64,000 nucleotides of DNA from Antilocapra americana (lineage: Eukaryota; Chordata; Mammalia; Artiodactyla; Antilocapridae). The stretch covers positions 33,924,123-33,988,122 of the forward strand of contig ML661885.1 in assembly GCA_007570785.1 (NCBI GenBank). The letters run 5' to 3'. Shown in pieces: positions 1 through 11,554 of the stretch (positions are counted from its first letter, which is position 1; the number at the start of each line of letters is the position of its first letter). The notes under the pieces are model-generated. The model had not been told where the DNA came from. It was given only the letters and a program-made list of their open reading frames with translations, and did no database searches. The translations under genes were made by a program, and so were the position numbers.

Positions 1-86
1 ATGTAAACCCATGGTGATATCATGACAATGTATGGCAAAAACAATTAAAAAAATAAAATAAATAAATAAATAAAATAAAATGACTC
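1..86 (+). repeat. L1 3' end with A-rich tail (ruminant L1)
   Basis: The first bases match the terminal 3' UTR of the ruminant L1 family. The same sequence appears in reverse complement at about 35960-36010. It ends in a degenerate AAAT/AAAAT tail at about 45-85. The body of the element lies outside the window. Confidence 0.8.
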
Positions 87-901
87 ACGTTCTACTGCTG
101 TTTATATCTGAAATAAAAATATATCACAACTAATGTGTCCAAAATTTGCAGTGTATACAAATAACTATAGGACATTTCTCACACAGAGTTCTAAATTTTT
201 TTAAAAAATTAATTTTCATTTTAGTGGTATAGACAGTTTGGAGAGTTCCAGGAAGAAGTGAGAGCCCTGTCTCTTTACAACACTAGAGGTGACTTCTTAA
301 GTAGGCTGGGAAGTTAAGGGATGCTTCAGAAAGGTTGAATGCAGTGAAAGAGGGTTTCACATGAGGGAAAGGTTAGGATCTGCAATTGAAGACTTGCCAT
401 CCTCACACTTGCTACTTCAGAAAATAATAGAAGTCACGTAGAAATTTTTCAAAAATTAGTTTTCTGTTTGGTCTGTCTAAGTGATACATAGCCTGTAGTT
501 TCAGCTGGTAAGAACAATTATATTAAACAGATACACCCTGAAATCAGGGGCAATGTGTTTATCAGCTTTGCTTATCTGAGTCTGAGTTAGGTCCTCCAGT
601 GTTTGAAAAGCTTTGATGCCTGAACATGATGTTTGCCAAAGTGATGTCTGTAATGAGCAGCCAAATTCTCTGTATTTCAGGCACTTTCTTTTAAACTGTT
701 TTTGAAAGAGACTGTCAAGTGTTGCATGCGATATGTCAGTTAACACTTGGGGAGTGAAATTCACAAAGGGCACTTATTGTACCTTCACAACAGGATATCT
801 TTGCCAACACTTCAGAGCTATTTTAAGTTTTGGAGTTGTAAGTATCTCACTCTTGGAGGTGATAGTGGCTGACCCAGAACGCCTGGGTTTTAAGTGAGTT
901 T
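87..901. other. No recognised feature
   Basis: AT-rich sequence with no recognised gene or repeat. A 90-codon open frame on the minus strand (501-773) has no recognisable domain and is best treated as chance. Confidence 0.5.
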
Positions 902-1053
902 GCACTTTCAAGGGAGAAGGAAATGGCAACCCACTCCAGTGTTCTTGCCTGGAGAATCCCAGGGACGGGGGAGCCTGGTGGGCTGCTGTCTATGGGGTTG
1001 CACAGAGTTGGACACGACTGAAGCGACTTAGCAGCAGCAGCAGCACTTTCAAG
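902..1053 (+). repeat. Bov-tA type SINE with 11-bp target duplication
   Basis: The SINE body at 913-1042 runs from the GAGAAGGAAATGGCAACCCA start to a (GCA)n-like tail. It is the tRNA-head-lacking 3' module of the family. The 11-bp direct repeat GCACTTTCAAG flanks it at 902-912 and 1043-1053, so the insertion boundaries are exact. Confidence 0.92.
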
Positions 1054-1179
1054 ACCTGCTGGCACATGCTGGAATTTCAACTGCGTTGCATGCCCAGGGA
1101 ATTGTCTTTTACTAATGCGATTTCCTTCATCTATGAGGTTTAATAATAATGACAATGACAAAAAGATAAGCAATGATAA

Positions 1180-1425
1180 ATGGCATTTATTGACTTCTTA
1201 ATTATCCAGCACTGTAAGCATTTATCTCTATGATCTCATTGAATATATTACTACGTTAGAACCTAGAGGTAGCCATTATTACTCCTATTTACAGTTCAGA
1301 AAATTGAGGCTCATAAGGTTTGAGTAAAATGCTTAAGGAAATAGAACATAAGTGGTGCATTTGAATTTGCTCCCTGGATCATATGATTTGAGATCCTGTA
1401 CTTTATAATTCTTTGTTCTTAGAAT
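1180..1425 (-). repeat. MIR SINE (ancient)
   Basis: Read on the plus strand, the order is ATGATCTCATTGAA, then TTACAGTTCAGAAAATTGAGG, then a degenerate GAATTTGCTCCCTGG and a GAGATCCTGTACTT end. This is the usual order of the reverse complement of MIR. Divergence is high, as expected for a repeat shared by all mammals. Confidence 0.75.
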
Positions 1426-1538
1426 AGAAGAATGTCAAAGGAAGAAAAAAATGTGTGTATGATTAGCAGGGTAGGAAAAGGTACTTAGGTACCAATTAAG
1501 TTCTTTATTTCTCAGTACTCCTCAGTGGAGAGTATATT

Positions 1539-1602
1539 GTGTATGTATATATGTATGTTTATGTATGTGTTTGTGTGTGTATATGCATACTCTATGTGTT
1601 TT
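1539..1602. repeat. Degenerate (TG/TA)n microsatellite
   Basis: Alternating purine-pyrimidine tract with interrupted GTATGTATATATGTATG and GTGTGTGTGTA blocks. No gene is attached to it. Confidence 0.75.
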
Positions 1603-1740
1603 CCTATTTTCCAGTTTCCTTGTGTCCTCAAAAAGGTTCTTGTGAGTACTGATAATGTGTGTTTTGTTCTCGTAACTTGAGATAAGTATATTTTTCTATC
1701 ACTCTTGTAATCCATTTTGTTGCTAATATTTGAAGAAGTC

Positions 1741-1992
1741 ATAGTTCCTGCAGGGCTTCCCAGGTGGCTCAGTGGTAAAGAATCCACCTGATAATTCAGG
1801 AGCCGCAGGTGACCTGGATTTGATCCTCAGGTCAGGAAGATCCCCTGGAGGAGAAAATGGGAACCCACTCCAGTATTCTTGCCTGGAAAATTCCATGGAT
1901 AGTGGAGCCTGGTGGGCTACAGTCCATGGAGTCACAAAGAGTTGGACATGACTGAGCAACTGAGTACCCATGCAACATGATAGTTCCTGCAG
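1741..1992 (+). repeat. Full Bov-tA SINE with 13-bp target duplication
   Basis: The body at 1754-1979 starts with the tRNA-derived head (GGGCTTCCCAGGTGGCTCAG), has a degenerate B-box (GATTTGATCC), and continues through the BovB-derived tail (AAGAGTTGGACATGACTGAG). The direct repeat ATAGTTCCTGCAG lies at 1741-1753 and 1980-1992 without mismatch. Confidence 0.95.
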
Positions 1993-2734
1993 ATCAGAGC
2001 TGCAAATTTAATAAATAATTCTTTACTTCCCTTGTTGCAAGTTGACTACAGACTGCCTTTCTACACTAGTGCTTCTGAGAATAATGGAAAAATAAAAGCC
2101 GAGGTTAAAGGTGGGGGTCTAAAGACTGGGAAAATAAGCACAAAACTCATTTTGGAAAAATTGTAGATTGGCCTACACATTTTTCTCTGTTTTTCATTCA
2201 TGTGGTCATAATTGCTCTCTTCATTTGCTACACAGATGAGTAGCAAGGAAGGAAATAGAATTAAACATTGAGGTCCCCTTTCACCAATTCCTCTGTGTTC
2301 CTTTCAAAACAGGGACATTTAATGATGGGAGATCCCTTCTGATTAACTGGAATATTTCTACTTCAGTAGTCATTGCTTTCAGCAAAACAAGGAAATATTT
2401 GTAAAGGGGTAAAGATTGAGTTAATTGCCCACTTTGAAGATAATCTGCTAGAAGAAAAGGTGAACACTTCAAATTTAATCTCTTCTGTGAAGGAGGACAT
2501 GATGAGGTGCTGGCCAGGCGCTGCCTTGCGTTTGGAAGAGGCAAACCTTCTGTGTCCTTAGAGCTTAATGTTACATCTAGAGACTCCTTTTATGTCCTCT
2601 TCAAATATCTGACTTATCTTTCTCTTGGCCTGTTTATCCATATTTTTACATTACTGAACTTCTGTAATGTCTACCCCTTGTCTTTTCTTGTCTTTCGTCT
2701 TACTAGTTAGCTACCTAGTTAATCTTCATCAAAT
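1993..2734. other. No recognised feature
   Basis: No repeat or exon recognised. Short open frames on both strands (61-87 codons) overlap one another and show no domain. Confidence 0.45.
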
Positions 2735-3048
2735 ATAGATCTGATTAGAATATTTTGCTGCACAAAAAACATTAATGACCTACTTTTGTCTAAACAACAA
2801 AAGTCTGATTTTTCTGGCTTGACCTTCAGAGAACTGTCAACGACCTGGCCCTGTTCAGCACCTATCCAAACATTTTTCTGTCTCACCAACTTTTTTTGTT
2901 TTGCTGATTAATTGATTGGCTCCTTTGTTTCTATCAAACTGAAAGTTTGCTACCTGCAATAGACAGTAAGTTCCTCAAAGACAGGATTTTTGCCTCTTTT
3001 GTTTATTGCCGTATCTCAGGCACCAGCACAGTAGCTGGCTCCTGGTTG
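2735..3048 (+). repeat. L2 LINE 3' end (ancient)
   Basis: The stretch resembles the L2 3' end: a degenerate CTGATTAGAATATTTTGCTGCA, then ACGACCTGGCCCTGTTC, then GACAGTAAGTTCCTCAAAGACAGG, then CACAGTAGCTGGCTCCTGG. The order and orientation fit L2 sense strand. The element is old and fragmented. Confidence 0.65.
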
Positions 3049-3052
3049 TGTG

Positions 3053-3165
3053 TGTTAGTTGCTCAGTCGTGTCTGACCCTTGGTGACCCCATGGACTGAA
3101 GCCCATCAGGTTCTTCTGTCCATGGAATTCTCCAGACACAAATACTGGAGTGGGTTTTCATTGGC
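3053..3165 (-). repeat. Truncated Bov-tA SINE
   Basis: Matches the reverse complement of the SINE 3' half: GTTGCTCAGTCGTGTCTGAC, then CCATGGACTGAAGCCC, then CTGGAGTGGGTTTTCATT. The tRNA-derived head is missing. No convincing flanking duplication was seen. Confidence 0.88.
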
Positions 3166-3879
3166 ACAGGGTAAATTTATGCTGAATAGGTTGAATGATA
3201 AAAAGACCTTTTCACATGATTCCTTGATGCTGTAACTTAGTTTATCTCTCTCTTCTCCTGAATAAAGCTTCCACCTTTGTTCATAACTTGTTAATAAGCT
3301 AACTCTCTCGTTAAGCAACATCGGATTACTCAGGATAAATCTCTCCACTTTGTAAGTTACAGCAATTCTTTATGTTCCAGCAATTCTTTATGTTCCAACA
3401 ATTCTCTATCATACCATTTTGTCACTTTCATCTTTCAATTGTGATTAGTTAGATGTAATTCTTATGTATTTTATTGAACTTGAAGCTCAACAGAATAGAA
3501 AGCTTAGTGAGCAGAATATACAGCTAAATTATTTTTGTCTCCCTGTCTTCTCCCCTTCTACTGCTAGAAACATAGCAATGTTTCTAACTCAGAAAAGCAC
3601 TTGGTTAAGAATTTTATATTATAGTATCACTTATTATTTCACTAAAATAGTAAAATCTTTGCAGTGAAGAATATGTATTTTATTGCTGTTTTTACATCCC
3701 GGTCAACTGAAATAAGATGTGTTTCATTAATAGTCACTGAATTATTTAAATATACTGGTAAAGGACTGTTTCTCAGCATTTTTGGAAATAATCATTTCCA
3801 TAAACACCCATGGAATGTACAACACTAAAAATGAACCCTTATTTAAACTGTGTCCTTTGGGTGATAATGATGTGTCTAT
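3166..3879. other. No recognised feature
   Basis: AT-rich DNA. A short local triplication of a CAATTCTTTATGTTCCA-like unit occurs at 3362-3412. No gene or dispersed repeat was recognised. Confidence 0.5.
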
Positions 3880-4032
3880 ATGGATTCCTAGAGAAGGAAA
3901 TGACAACCCACTCCAGTATTCTTGCATGGAGAATTCCCATGGACAGAGGAGCCTGGCAGGCTACCGTCTAGGGGGTCGCAAGAGTCGGACACGACTTAGC
4001 AACTAAACCACCACCACCACCGGGATGGATTC
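3880..4032 (+). repeat. Bov-tA type SINE with 8-bp target duplication
   Basis: The body runs from GAGAAGGAAATGACAACCCA to GAGTCGGACACGACTTAGCA and ends in a short (CCA)n tail. ATGGATTC occurs at 3880-3887 and again at 4025-4032 and is the likely target duplication. Confidence 0.88.
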
Positions 4033-4359
4033 ACCAATTTTAACAATTGTACCACTCTGGTAGGGTATGTTGATGATGTCGGAGAGGGTGTGTGTTGCAG
4101 GGCAGAATATATGGCAACTTTCTGTACTTTCCTCTCAGTTTTGCTGTGAGCTTAAACTGCTCTAAAGAATAAAGTGTATTTAAAAAATGCTCACATATAT
4201 ACCTTTTCCTTTACTCCTAGAGTGTTCAGAGTGCAGAGATTGACAACACACATATGCACTCATTCACATAATGTCAGTATAATATTTTTTATATGTAGAC
4301 ACGTAGCAGTGATTTTAAACACTTAAATTATGTGGCAAGTGGATTTTTATTTTTAGGTA
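4033..4359. other. No recognised feature
   Basis: No gene or repeat recognised. The TCTGTACTTTCCTCTCAGTT to AATAAAGTGTATTTAAAAAA stretch (4120-4188) resembles the end of an old retroelement but cannot be assigned. Confidence 0.35.
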
Positions 4360-4475
4360 TATCTTAGAAAAGCTTAATAACTTGGTCATATCATCAAGCT
4401 GTTAATTGGTGGGTCTGGAACCCAAGTTCTGATAGTCTGATATAGGAGCTGAGCATCTTAAGCACTAGTCTACTC
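4360..4475 (-). repeat. MIR fragment
   Basis: The order TTAATAACTTGGTCATATCA, then GGGTCTGGAACCCAAGTTCTGATAG, then TTAAGCACTAGTCTACT matches the reverse complement of the MIR core (taacttgcccaaggtcac, then gaacccaggtctgac, then taaccactatgct). It is a partial, divergent copy. Confidence 0.6.
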
Positions 4476-4819
4476 TCATCAAGTCATGTAAAGAGTGGTC
4501 TGGGATTGTGTGCCTCTGCTTGGGCCCCTGAAAACAAAACCTTTATTCTAACACAAAGCAAGAGGAGTGAAGGATGTTATTCAGTCAAGGTAAACCCCTT
4601 CAAGTAGTCTAGCCTCCTCCAAGTTCCATAATGCCTTGGTTTGTCTCTGCTTTCCCAATTCCAATGTCCTATCTTAGGAGCTGCATTTTCTCCATAAATG
4701 ACTTTGGGAATAGTAATTCATTTTCTGTTCCCTTCCTGTTGGTAGTAGATGCTAACACCTACCCATAGGAAATTTCCCTTTCCATAGATCACACCTGGTG
4801 CCATAGTGAAAGACAGTCA
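4476..4819. other. No recognised feature
   Basis: No gene or repeat recognised. Confidence 0.45.
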
Positions 4820-5498
4820 GTTGTTGTTCAGTTGCTCAGTCATGTCTGACTCTTTGCAGCCCCATGGACTGCAGCATCCCAGTCTTCCCTGTACTTTACT
4901 GTCTCCCAGAGTTTACTTAAACTCACGTCCATTGAATCAGTGATGCCATCCAACCATCTTATCCCCTGTCGTCCCTTTTCCAGCATCAGGGACTTTTCAA
5001 ATGAGTCTGCTATTCTCATGAGGTGGCCAAAGTACTGGAGTTTCAGCCTCAACATCAGTCCTTCCAATGAATATTCAGTTCTGATCTCCTTTAGGATGGA
5101 CTGGTTGGATCTCCTTGCAGTCCAAGGCACTCTCAAGAGTCTTCTCTAACACCACAGTTCAAAAGCATCAATTCTTCAGTGCTCAGCTTTGTTTATAGTC
5201 CAACTCTCACATCCATACATGACCACTGGAAAAACCATAGCTTTGACTAGACGGACCTTTGTTGGCAAAGTAATGTCTCTGCTTTTTAATATGCTGTCTA
5301 GGTTGATCATAACTTTTCTTCCAGTGAGCAAGCCTCATTTAATTTCATGGCTGCAGTCACCATCTGCAGTGATTTTGGAGCCCCCAAATATAAAGTCTGC
5401 CACTGTTTCCCCCGTTTCCCCATCTATTTGCCATGAAGTGATGTGACCAGATGCCGTGATCTTAGTTTTCTGAATGTTGAGTTTTAAGCCAACTTTTT
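4820..5498 (-). mobile_element. BovB LINE, 3' end (antisense)
   Basis: Begins with the reverse complement of the BovB 3' terminus (TTGTTGTTCAGTTGCTCAGTC) and continues through the 3' UTR and the C-terminal coding end to GTTGAGTTTTAAGCCAACTT. BovB is an RTE-type LINE whose reverse transcriptase also mobilises the Bov-tA SINEs. This 679-bp segment is joined at about 5499 to a second BovB segment that steps back about 365 bp in the consensus. Frames are broken by stops and indels, so it is inactive. Confidence 0.92.
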
Positions 5499-6325
5499 CA
5501 AGAATCTTCCCCAGCCCCACAATTAAAAAGCATCAGTTCTTCAGTGCTCAGCCTTCTTTATGGTCCACCTCTCACATCCGTACATGACTGCTGGAAAAAC
5601 CATAGCTTTGACTATACTGACCTTTTTCAGCAAAATGATGTCTCTGGTTTTATTATGCTGTCTAGGTTTGTCATAGCTTCCTTTCCAAGGAGCAAGTGTC
5701 TTTTAATTTCATGGCTGAAGTCATTGTCCACAGTGCTTTTAAAGCCCAAGGAAATAAAACCTACCACTGTTTCCATTTTTTCCCCATCTCTCTGCCGTGA
5801 AGTGATGGGACCAGATGCTATGATCTTAGTTTTTTTGAATCTTGAGTTTTAAGCCAGCTTTTTTTACCTCTATTTTCACCCTTATCAAGAGGCTCTTTGG
5901 TTCCTCTTCACTTTCTGCCATTAGAGGGCTATCATCTGCATATCTGAGGTTGCTGATATTTCTCCCTGCAATCTTGATTCCAGCTTGTGATTCCTCTAGC
6001 TCAGCATTTTGTGTGATATACTCTGTATGTAAGTTACATAAGCAGGGTGACAGTCTACAGCCTTGTCATACTCCTTTCCCAGTTGGAAACAGTCCATTGT
6101 TCCATGTCCGGTTTTAACTGTTGCTTCTTGACCTGCATATAGGCTTCTCAGGAGGCAGGTATGATTGTCTGGTATTCACATCTCTTTAAGAATTTTGCAG
6201 TTTTGTGTGATCCATAAAACCAAAGGTTTCAGCATAATCAATGAAGCAGAATTAGATAGTGTTCTGGAATTGCCTTGCTTGTTCTATGATCCAGTGAATG
6301 TTGGCAAATATATTTGTGCCTTTGG
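5499..6325 (-). mobile_element. BovB LINE segment repeating part of the previous one
   Basis: Restarts at CAAGAATCTTCC, equivalent to CAAGAGTCTTCTC at 5134, and repeats the region between about 5134 and 5498 before continuing into the reverse transcriptase region. It ends near ATGATCCAGTGAATGTTGGC. The two overlapping stretches differ at many positions, so this is either a diverged internal duplication or a junction between two BovB copies of different age. Confidence 0.9.
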
Positions 6326-6389
6326 TTTAAGCTTTCTATATTTCTAGGTAATAGAACAGAATAACATTAACACTTTCTTGACTTAGGTT

Positions 6390-6625
6390 AATCTCATATT
6401 TGGGGCATCCCTGACAGTTCAGATAGTAAAGAATCTGCCTACAATTCAAGAGACCAGGGTTCGATCCCTGGGTCAGGAGATCCCCTGGAGAAGGGAATGG
6501 CTACCCACTCCAGTATTCCTGTGTGGAGAATTCCATGGACAGAGGAGCCTGGCAGGCTATAGTCCGTGGGGTTGCAAAGAGTCAGACATGACTGGGTGTC
6601 TAACACATAACGCAATCTCATATTT
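6390..6625 (+). repeat. Full Bov-tA SINE with 12-bp target duplication
   Basis: The body at 6402-6613 has the tRNA-derived head with a good B-box (GGTTCGATCCC at about 6458) followed by the BovB-derived tail. AATCTCATATTT occurs at 6390-6401 and 6614-6625. The tRNA-like head is the internal RNA polymerase III promoter of the SINE, not a tRNA gene. Confidence 0.95.
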
Positions 6626-6802
6626 ATGTATTTCTGGAGAATTTACAAATAGATGTTACAGCATACACCCAGTCTTGATAACATTTTTTTCTGTTTTGCT
6701 GCTTCTCTAGTCTACATATTTAAATATTTTACTTTTATTGGTATGGTCTCATGGGGGAAAAAAAGCAAACCCAAGGATAAATGAAGGTCAGTTTCTAGCA
6801 GG

Positions 6803-8245
6803 TTGTTGTTCAGTCGCCAAGTCATGTCTAAATCTTGTGGCCCCATGGACTGCAGCACCCAGGCCTCCCTGTCCCCCACCATCTCCTGGAGTTTGCCCAA
6901 GTTCATGTCCATTGCATTGGTGATGCCATCCAAGCATCTTATCCTCTGTTTCCCTCTTCTTCTGCCTGTAATTTTTCCCAGCATCAGGGTTTTTTCCAGT
7001 GAGTCAGCTGTTCACATCAGGTAACCAAAGTATTGAAGCTTCAGCTTCAGTCCTTCTAATGAATATTCAGGGTTGATTTCCTTTATGATTGACTGGTTTG
7101 ACATCCTTGCTGTCCAACACACTCTTGTCTTCTCTAGCACTATGGTTCAAAAGCATCAATTCTGTGGTGCTCTGCATTCTTTATGGTCCAGTTCTCAGAA
7201 CCATACATGACTCTTGGAAAGACCATAGTTTACTGTAGGGATCTTTGTCAATAAAGTGATGTCTTTGCTTTTTAACACACTGTCTAGGTTTGTCACAGCT
7301 TTCCTGCCAAGAAACAATCGTCTTCTAATTTCATGGCTGCAGTCATCATCCACAGTGATTTTAGAGCCCAAGAAGAGGAAATATATCACTGCTTCCACCT
7401 TTTCTCCTTTTATTTGCCATGAAGTAATTGAACTGGATGCCATGATTTTAGTTTTTTTTTTTTAATATTTAGTTTTAAGCTGGCTTTTTCATTCTTCTCC
7501 TTCTCCCTCATCAGAAGGTTCTTTAGTTCCTCTTTGCTTTCTTCCATTAGAGTAGTATCATCCGCATATCTGAGGTTGTTGATATTTCTCTGAGAAATCT
7601 TGACTCTAGCTTGTAACTCATCCAGCCCGGCATTTCTCATGATATGCTCTGTGTATAAAGTATATAAAGTAACAATAAACAGCCTTGTCATACTAGTTTC
7701 TCAATCCTGAACCAATCAGTTTTTCCATACAATGTTCTCAGTGTTGCTATTTGACCCACATACAGATTTGTCAGGAGACAGATAAAGATGGTCTGGTGTT
7801 CACATCTCTTTAATAGTTTTCCACAGTTTGTTATGATCTACACAGTCAAAAGCTTTAGTGTAGTCAGTGAAGCAGAAGTAGATGTTTTTTCTGGAAATCC
7901 CTTGTTTTCTCTGTGATCCAGCAAATGTTGGTGATTTGATTTCTTTTTCCTTTTCCTTTTCTAAACCCAGTTTGTATATCTGGAAGTTCTCGGTTCATGT
8001 ACTGCTGAAGCCTAATATGCAGGATTTTGAGCATAATCTTACTAGTATGGGTGATGAGTGAATCTGTCAAATGTTTTGAAAATTCTTTAGCACTGCCCGT
8101 CTTGAAAATGAGGATGAAGATTGACCTTTTCCAGTTCTGTGGCCACTGCTGAGTTTTACAAATTTGCTGACGTAATGAGCACAGCACTTTGATAGCATTG
8201 TCTTTTAGGATTTTAAATAGCTCTTCTGGGATTCCATTCAAGTGG
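6803..8245 (-). mobile_element. BovB LINE, 5'-truncated (antisense)
   Basis: Starts at the antisense 3' terminus (TTGTTGTTCAGTCGCCAAGTC) and runs without large gaps to ATTTTAAATAGCTCTTCTGGG in the N-terminal part of the reverse transcriptase. Antisense open frames (7410-7691 and 7864-8241) carry the YADD-type active-site block and a KTQQWPQNWKRS block. Many stops and indels show that it is dead. Its sequence is a more diverged type than the copies at 35 and 51 kb. Confidence 0.93.
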
Positions 8246-8855
8246 GTACTTTTATCTAATAAAATAGATGCCTTTTAAATTATAAGCTCTAATTCCTAAA
8301 TTGGTTATTATTCTTAAAAGTATGCTTCTGCAGGAAGGAACGTGTTTTCCTGCAGGCTTCTCTCTTATTTGTTTCTACCACAGAAGGTAATAATTCATCC
8401 AAAGGAATCTTTTCTTTGATGAGACTCTTCAAGATATAAGAGAGTTTCAATATAGAACTGCCAGAAAGAAACTGCGAAGTTGCCAGTGTCTATATGGTTA
8501 TCCCTTTGCTCTGTTTTTCTTACCTGCTCCATGTGGGAATATAATTATGTTTATTCCTGCTATTGATATTCTATTACTATTGGGTTTGAAGATTGATGTT
8601 CTTCCACAAAATCTCCCTCTTTCAGTAGGTACTATATTGAGTTTGCCAGTAAGAGAGAAGGGTTCAGTAGAACCCTGTGAACTCAGAGACCCTTATGCAC
8701 AGGTACATGTTTCTCCTGAGATGTTACCAGTATCATTGATGAACAGGAGCATGCTCTTTCCTAAAACACAAGAGAGGTTTTACTTAGATTCTCTTCTAGG
8801 AAAAGAAGTTAGAGATTAGATGTACTGAGATTTCCTCAGATCTGGGAACTATATA
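8246..8855. other. Unassigned DNA with one 90-codon open frame
   Basis: No repeat family recognised. An open frame at 8547-8819 (plus strand, 90 codons) has a hydrophobic start and no motif that I can place. It has no recognisable splice or start context and may be chance. Confidence 0.4.
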
Positions 8856-9159
8856 TGCATGTGTGTAAACATACATACATACATATGTGTGTATATACAT
8901 AAATATACATATATATGTATGTATGTATATACATATATATACATATACACCACTGCCTCCTTAAAATATGGCTTTGTCTACATTTGCATTGAGTCATTGT
9001 TTTACTCATGTGTGTATATACACAACGTGTGTGTATATATACATGTGTGTATATACATATGTGTATATATATGTATATGTGTGTATGTATATATACACCA
9101 CTACCTCCTTAAAATATGGCATTGTCTACATTTACATTGAGTCAGTGTTTACTCAAGTG
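8856..9159. repeat. Tandem duplication of a microsatellite block, period about 148 bp
   Basis: Two (TA/CA/TG)n-rich blocks are each followed by nearly the same 62-bp core. The core starts CCACTGCCTCCTTAAAATAT at 8950 and CCACTACCTCCTTAAAATAT at 9098. It ends in ACTCATGTG and ACTCAAGTG. The period is 148 bp. The copies differ at a handful of sites. Confidence 0.9.
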
Positions 9160-11450
9160 CTATTTACTTTTCAAAGGTAAGAGAGATAGAGCTAACAAAT
9201 ACATTCAAATATTATCTCAATTTGAGTACAGAGATTGACAACTAAATGGAGAAAAGACTAAGCCTATTGTTCGATCCTAAAACTAAATTCTCCATCTTTT
9301 AAATATTTACTATTTTTACCGGTTTATATACATTCTAAAGATTAAAAAAGCAAAACTCCTGAAGCAAAATAGATCTCTATTTATGGTTGTTCTTACTCCT
9401 CCAGAGCTAGAAAAGGCTAAACGTATTACTAAGTCATAATTCTTTAATATGATTCCTAGAAAATGATAAATATTTAGTTAAGAAAAAATTCTTATTTAGA
9501 TATTTCAAATATACTAATATTTTGTCAACATAGAAACCAAAAATTCTAGTTTTGAGTGGTTATAGTTTTTTAAGTTTTATGGCCACACACCAATAAGCAT
9601 CCATGTAAGCTGAGTTTTACCATTCATATATTCATTTCTTTATTTGATAATATATATATTCACTGCCTTCTGTATGACAAGTGTTGTGCTTGTTCCTGAA
9701 TAGTGAATAAAATAGATCTGATCTCTGACCTCTTGGGATTTATAGCCTATTGAAGAAAACAGTCTTACAACAAAAACAAAGAAATGTAGTTACAGAAGCC
9801 TAAAATACAAATGAGCAAGATGTAAATAGCACCCATCATTGTATACAAGTAGATTTAGTAACATTTCCCCCCTACTCCTTTTGTTAAAAACAAATATTCA
9901 TTACTAGAGTAAACATTTTGTTATGTGACCCCACAGTATCATAAGTTTTTTCTGTCACCTTCTCTCTGTCTGTAAGCCGCCACAGTTGTTTTGTGTGTTA
10001 ACCTTCCCTACTTTCCCACATGATCAAGGACATTCTCACTCAAACAAGAAGTAGTGAACAGCCAAATAAAAATGTGCTTTTGACTGGTCAAGGCTGATGT
10101 CTCTTAAACTGATTGCCCAGTTTTCATGCTTAGTACTGCATGCATCTCTGCAAATTGTCTTCCTCTGTTCACCTCTTTGTGGCCCACTTTGTCACCTGCC
10201 ATCATCTGCTTACTTCCCAGAGGTTTTCTTCCCATCAGCTTTCTCTGCTGGTCATTTTTTTTCCTGTTTCTAAACATATATCCCAATGTCTGGCATGATC
10301 TTCACACTTTTCCCAGTCACCTTCCTTAGTTAAACCTGTCTATTTGGCAGACAAGCACTTTGGAACTTCATATCTTCTCTTTCTCATGCCACTGACATAT
10401 TCTTTTTTTGGCATACAAATGTCAACAGGTAGGATCAAATGGAAAGAGGCATGAAAGGTTAATTCTCCCATATCAGCACCAATTATAGGAAATGTATTTA
10501 CAGAGTTACAGCTAAGTGGAGTCCATCGAATGAGCTATGGTCTGTAACAACTATTAAATGAGAACATTTCTGTCACAATGAAGACAAAGTTAGGTTGCTT
10601 CAATGTCAAGAGTCACTGGGTGAAGAGCAGAGAAGGTCAGGTCTTCATTCTTATACAAGAGCTCTTTAAACACGGGAAACTAACATTTCAGACTGTAAAG
10701 GTTTAACTAAAGTATGAGCAGTTGTTGTCAAAAATCAAAGGACAAGTCTTAAAACACAATTATCTATCTTAATCAAATCCCTATTCAAACATGGCCAATA
10801 TCAGTTCATCATTATGACATATGAAGAAAAATAGATATTATAAATGTATAAATGTAATAGCACTGTTCATTACATTATTTGAAGAATATAATCAATGGCT
10901 ACTTCTAGAATGGAGGCTATGTCATGAGTTTTACATTAGTGGATCTTTTTAGAAAAAATTTAGAAGTGAAAATGCATTTGTTAATCTAAGTTTAAAACAA
11001 AACTCTGAGCTCTTTTTTTCCAAATGGCCCCCATCCAAATTTCTTCTCTTTGTAGGCCAAATTTTCAATCAGATTAATTTACAATGGGGGGAGAAGTTCC
11101 ATTAAGCATAAAGATTTTTCATAATAAAATATTAATAGGAATTTATTTGTTTAATGATTGATTTACTTAAACTCATCTTTAAAAAATGATTTGAAATGGC
11201 TTATAAAAATACATTTAAGTCAAGAAGATAGATAAATGAGAAAAAGAGTAAAGACAGCACAAAAATATATAAGTAAAGCTGAATCAGGAATAAAGTTAGT
11301 TTTCATAATAATGGATAGAGTTGAAATTTCCTAGCTGTGAAGACTGCATGAGAAGATAATCAGGGATGTATAGATTTGAGCATTTAAAGAGAGCACAGTT
11401 ATTTGTGTACTGACACCTGAAAAATACTTCTCTTGAACAACTCTAAAAAA
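9160..11450. other. Unassigned DNA
   Basis: No gene was found. The stretch at 9650-9790 (CACTGCCTTCTGTATGACAA through GAATAAAATAGATCTGATCT and GGGATTTATAGCC) resembles a very old mammalian dispersed repeat, but I cannot name it. The short open frames at 10.1-10.3 kb lie on both strands of one segment and show no domain. Confidence 0.45.
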
Positions 11451-11480
11451 ATTATATATATATATATATGTATGTATAAA
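11451..11480. repeat. (TA)n microsatellite
   Basis: A run of TA dinucleotides followed by GTATGTAT. Confidence 0.8.
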
Positions 11481-11554
11481 ATATGGTATATAGTAAGCAA
11501 CATACTCGATAAATGAGTTCAATAAAATATGTAAAATCTTCCATATTATTTTTT

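Noticed and set aside
6402..6480. tRNA gene, because of a good B-box
   Set aside because: It is the tRNA-derived head of a Bov-tA SINE; no cloverleaf with intact acceptor stem is present.
8547..8819. 90-codon open frame as a possible exon or small gene
   Set aside because: No domain, no recognisable splice or promoter context, and no second exon; retained only as an observation.
8859..9140. 93-codon open frame rich in Tyr, Ile and Val
   Set aside because: Translation of a (TA/TG/CA)n microsatellite.
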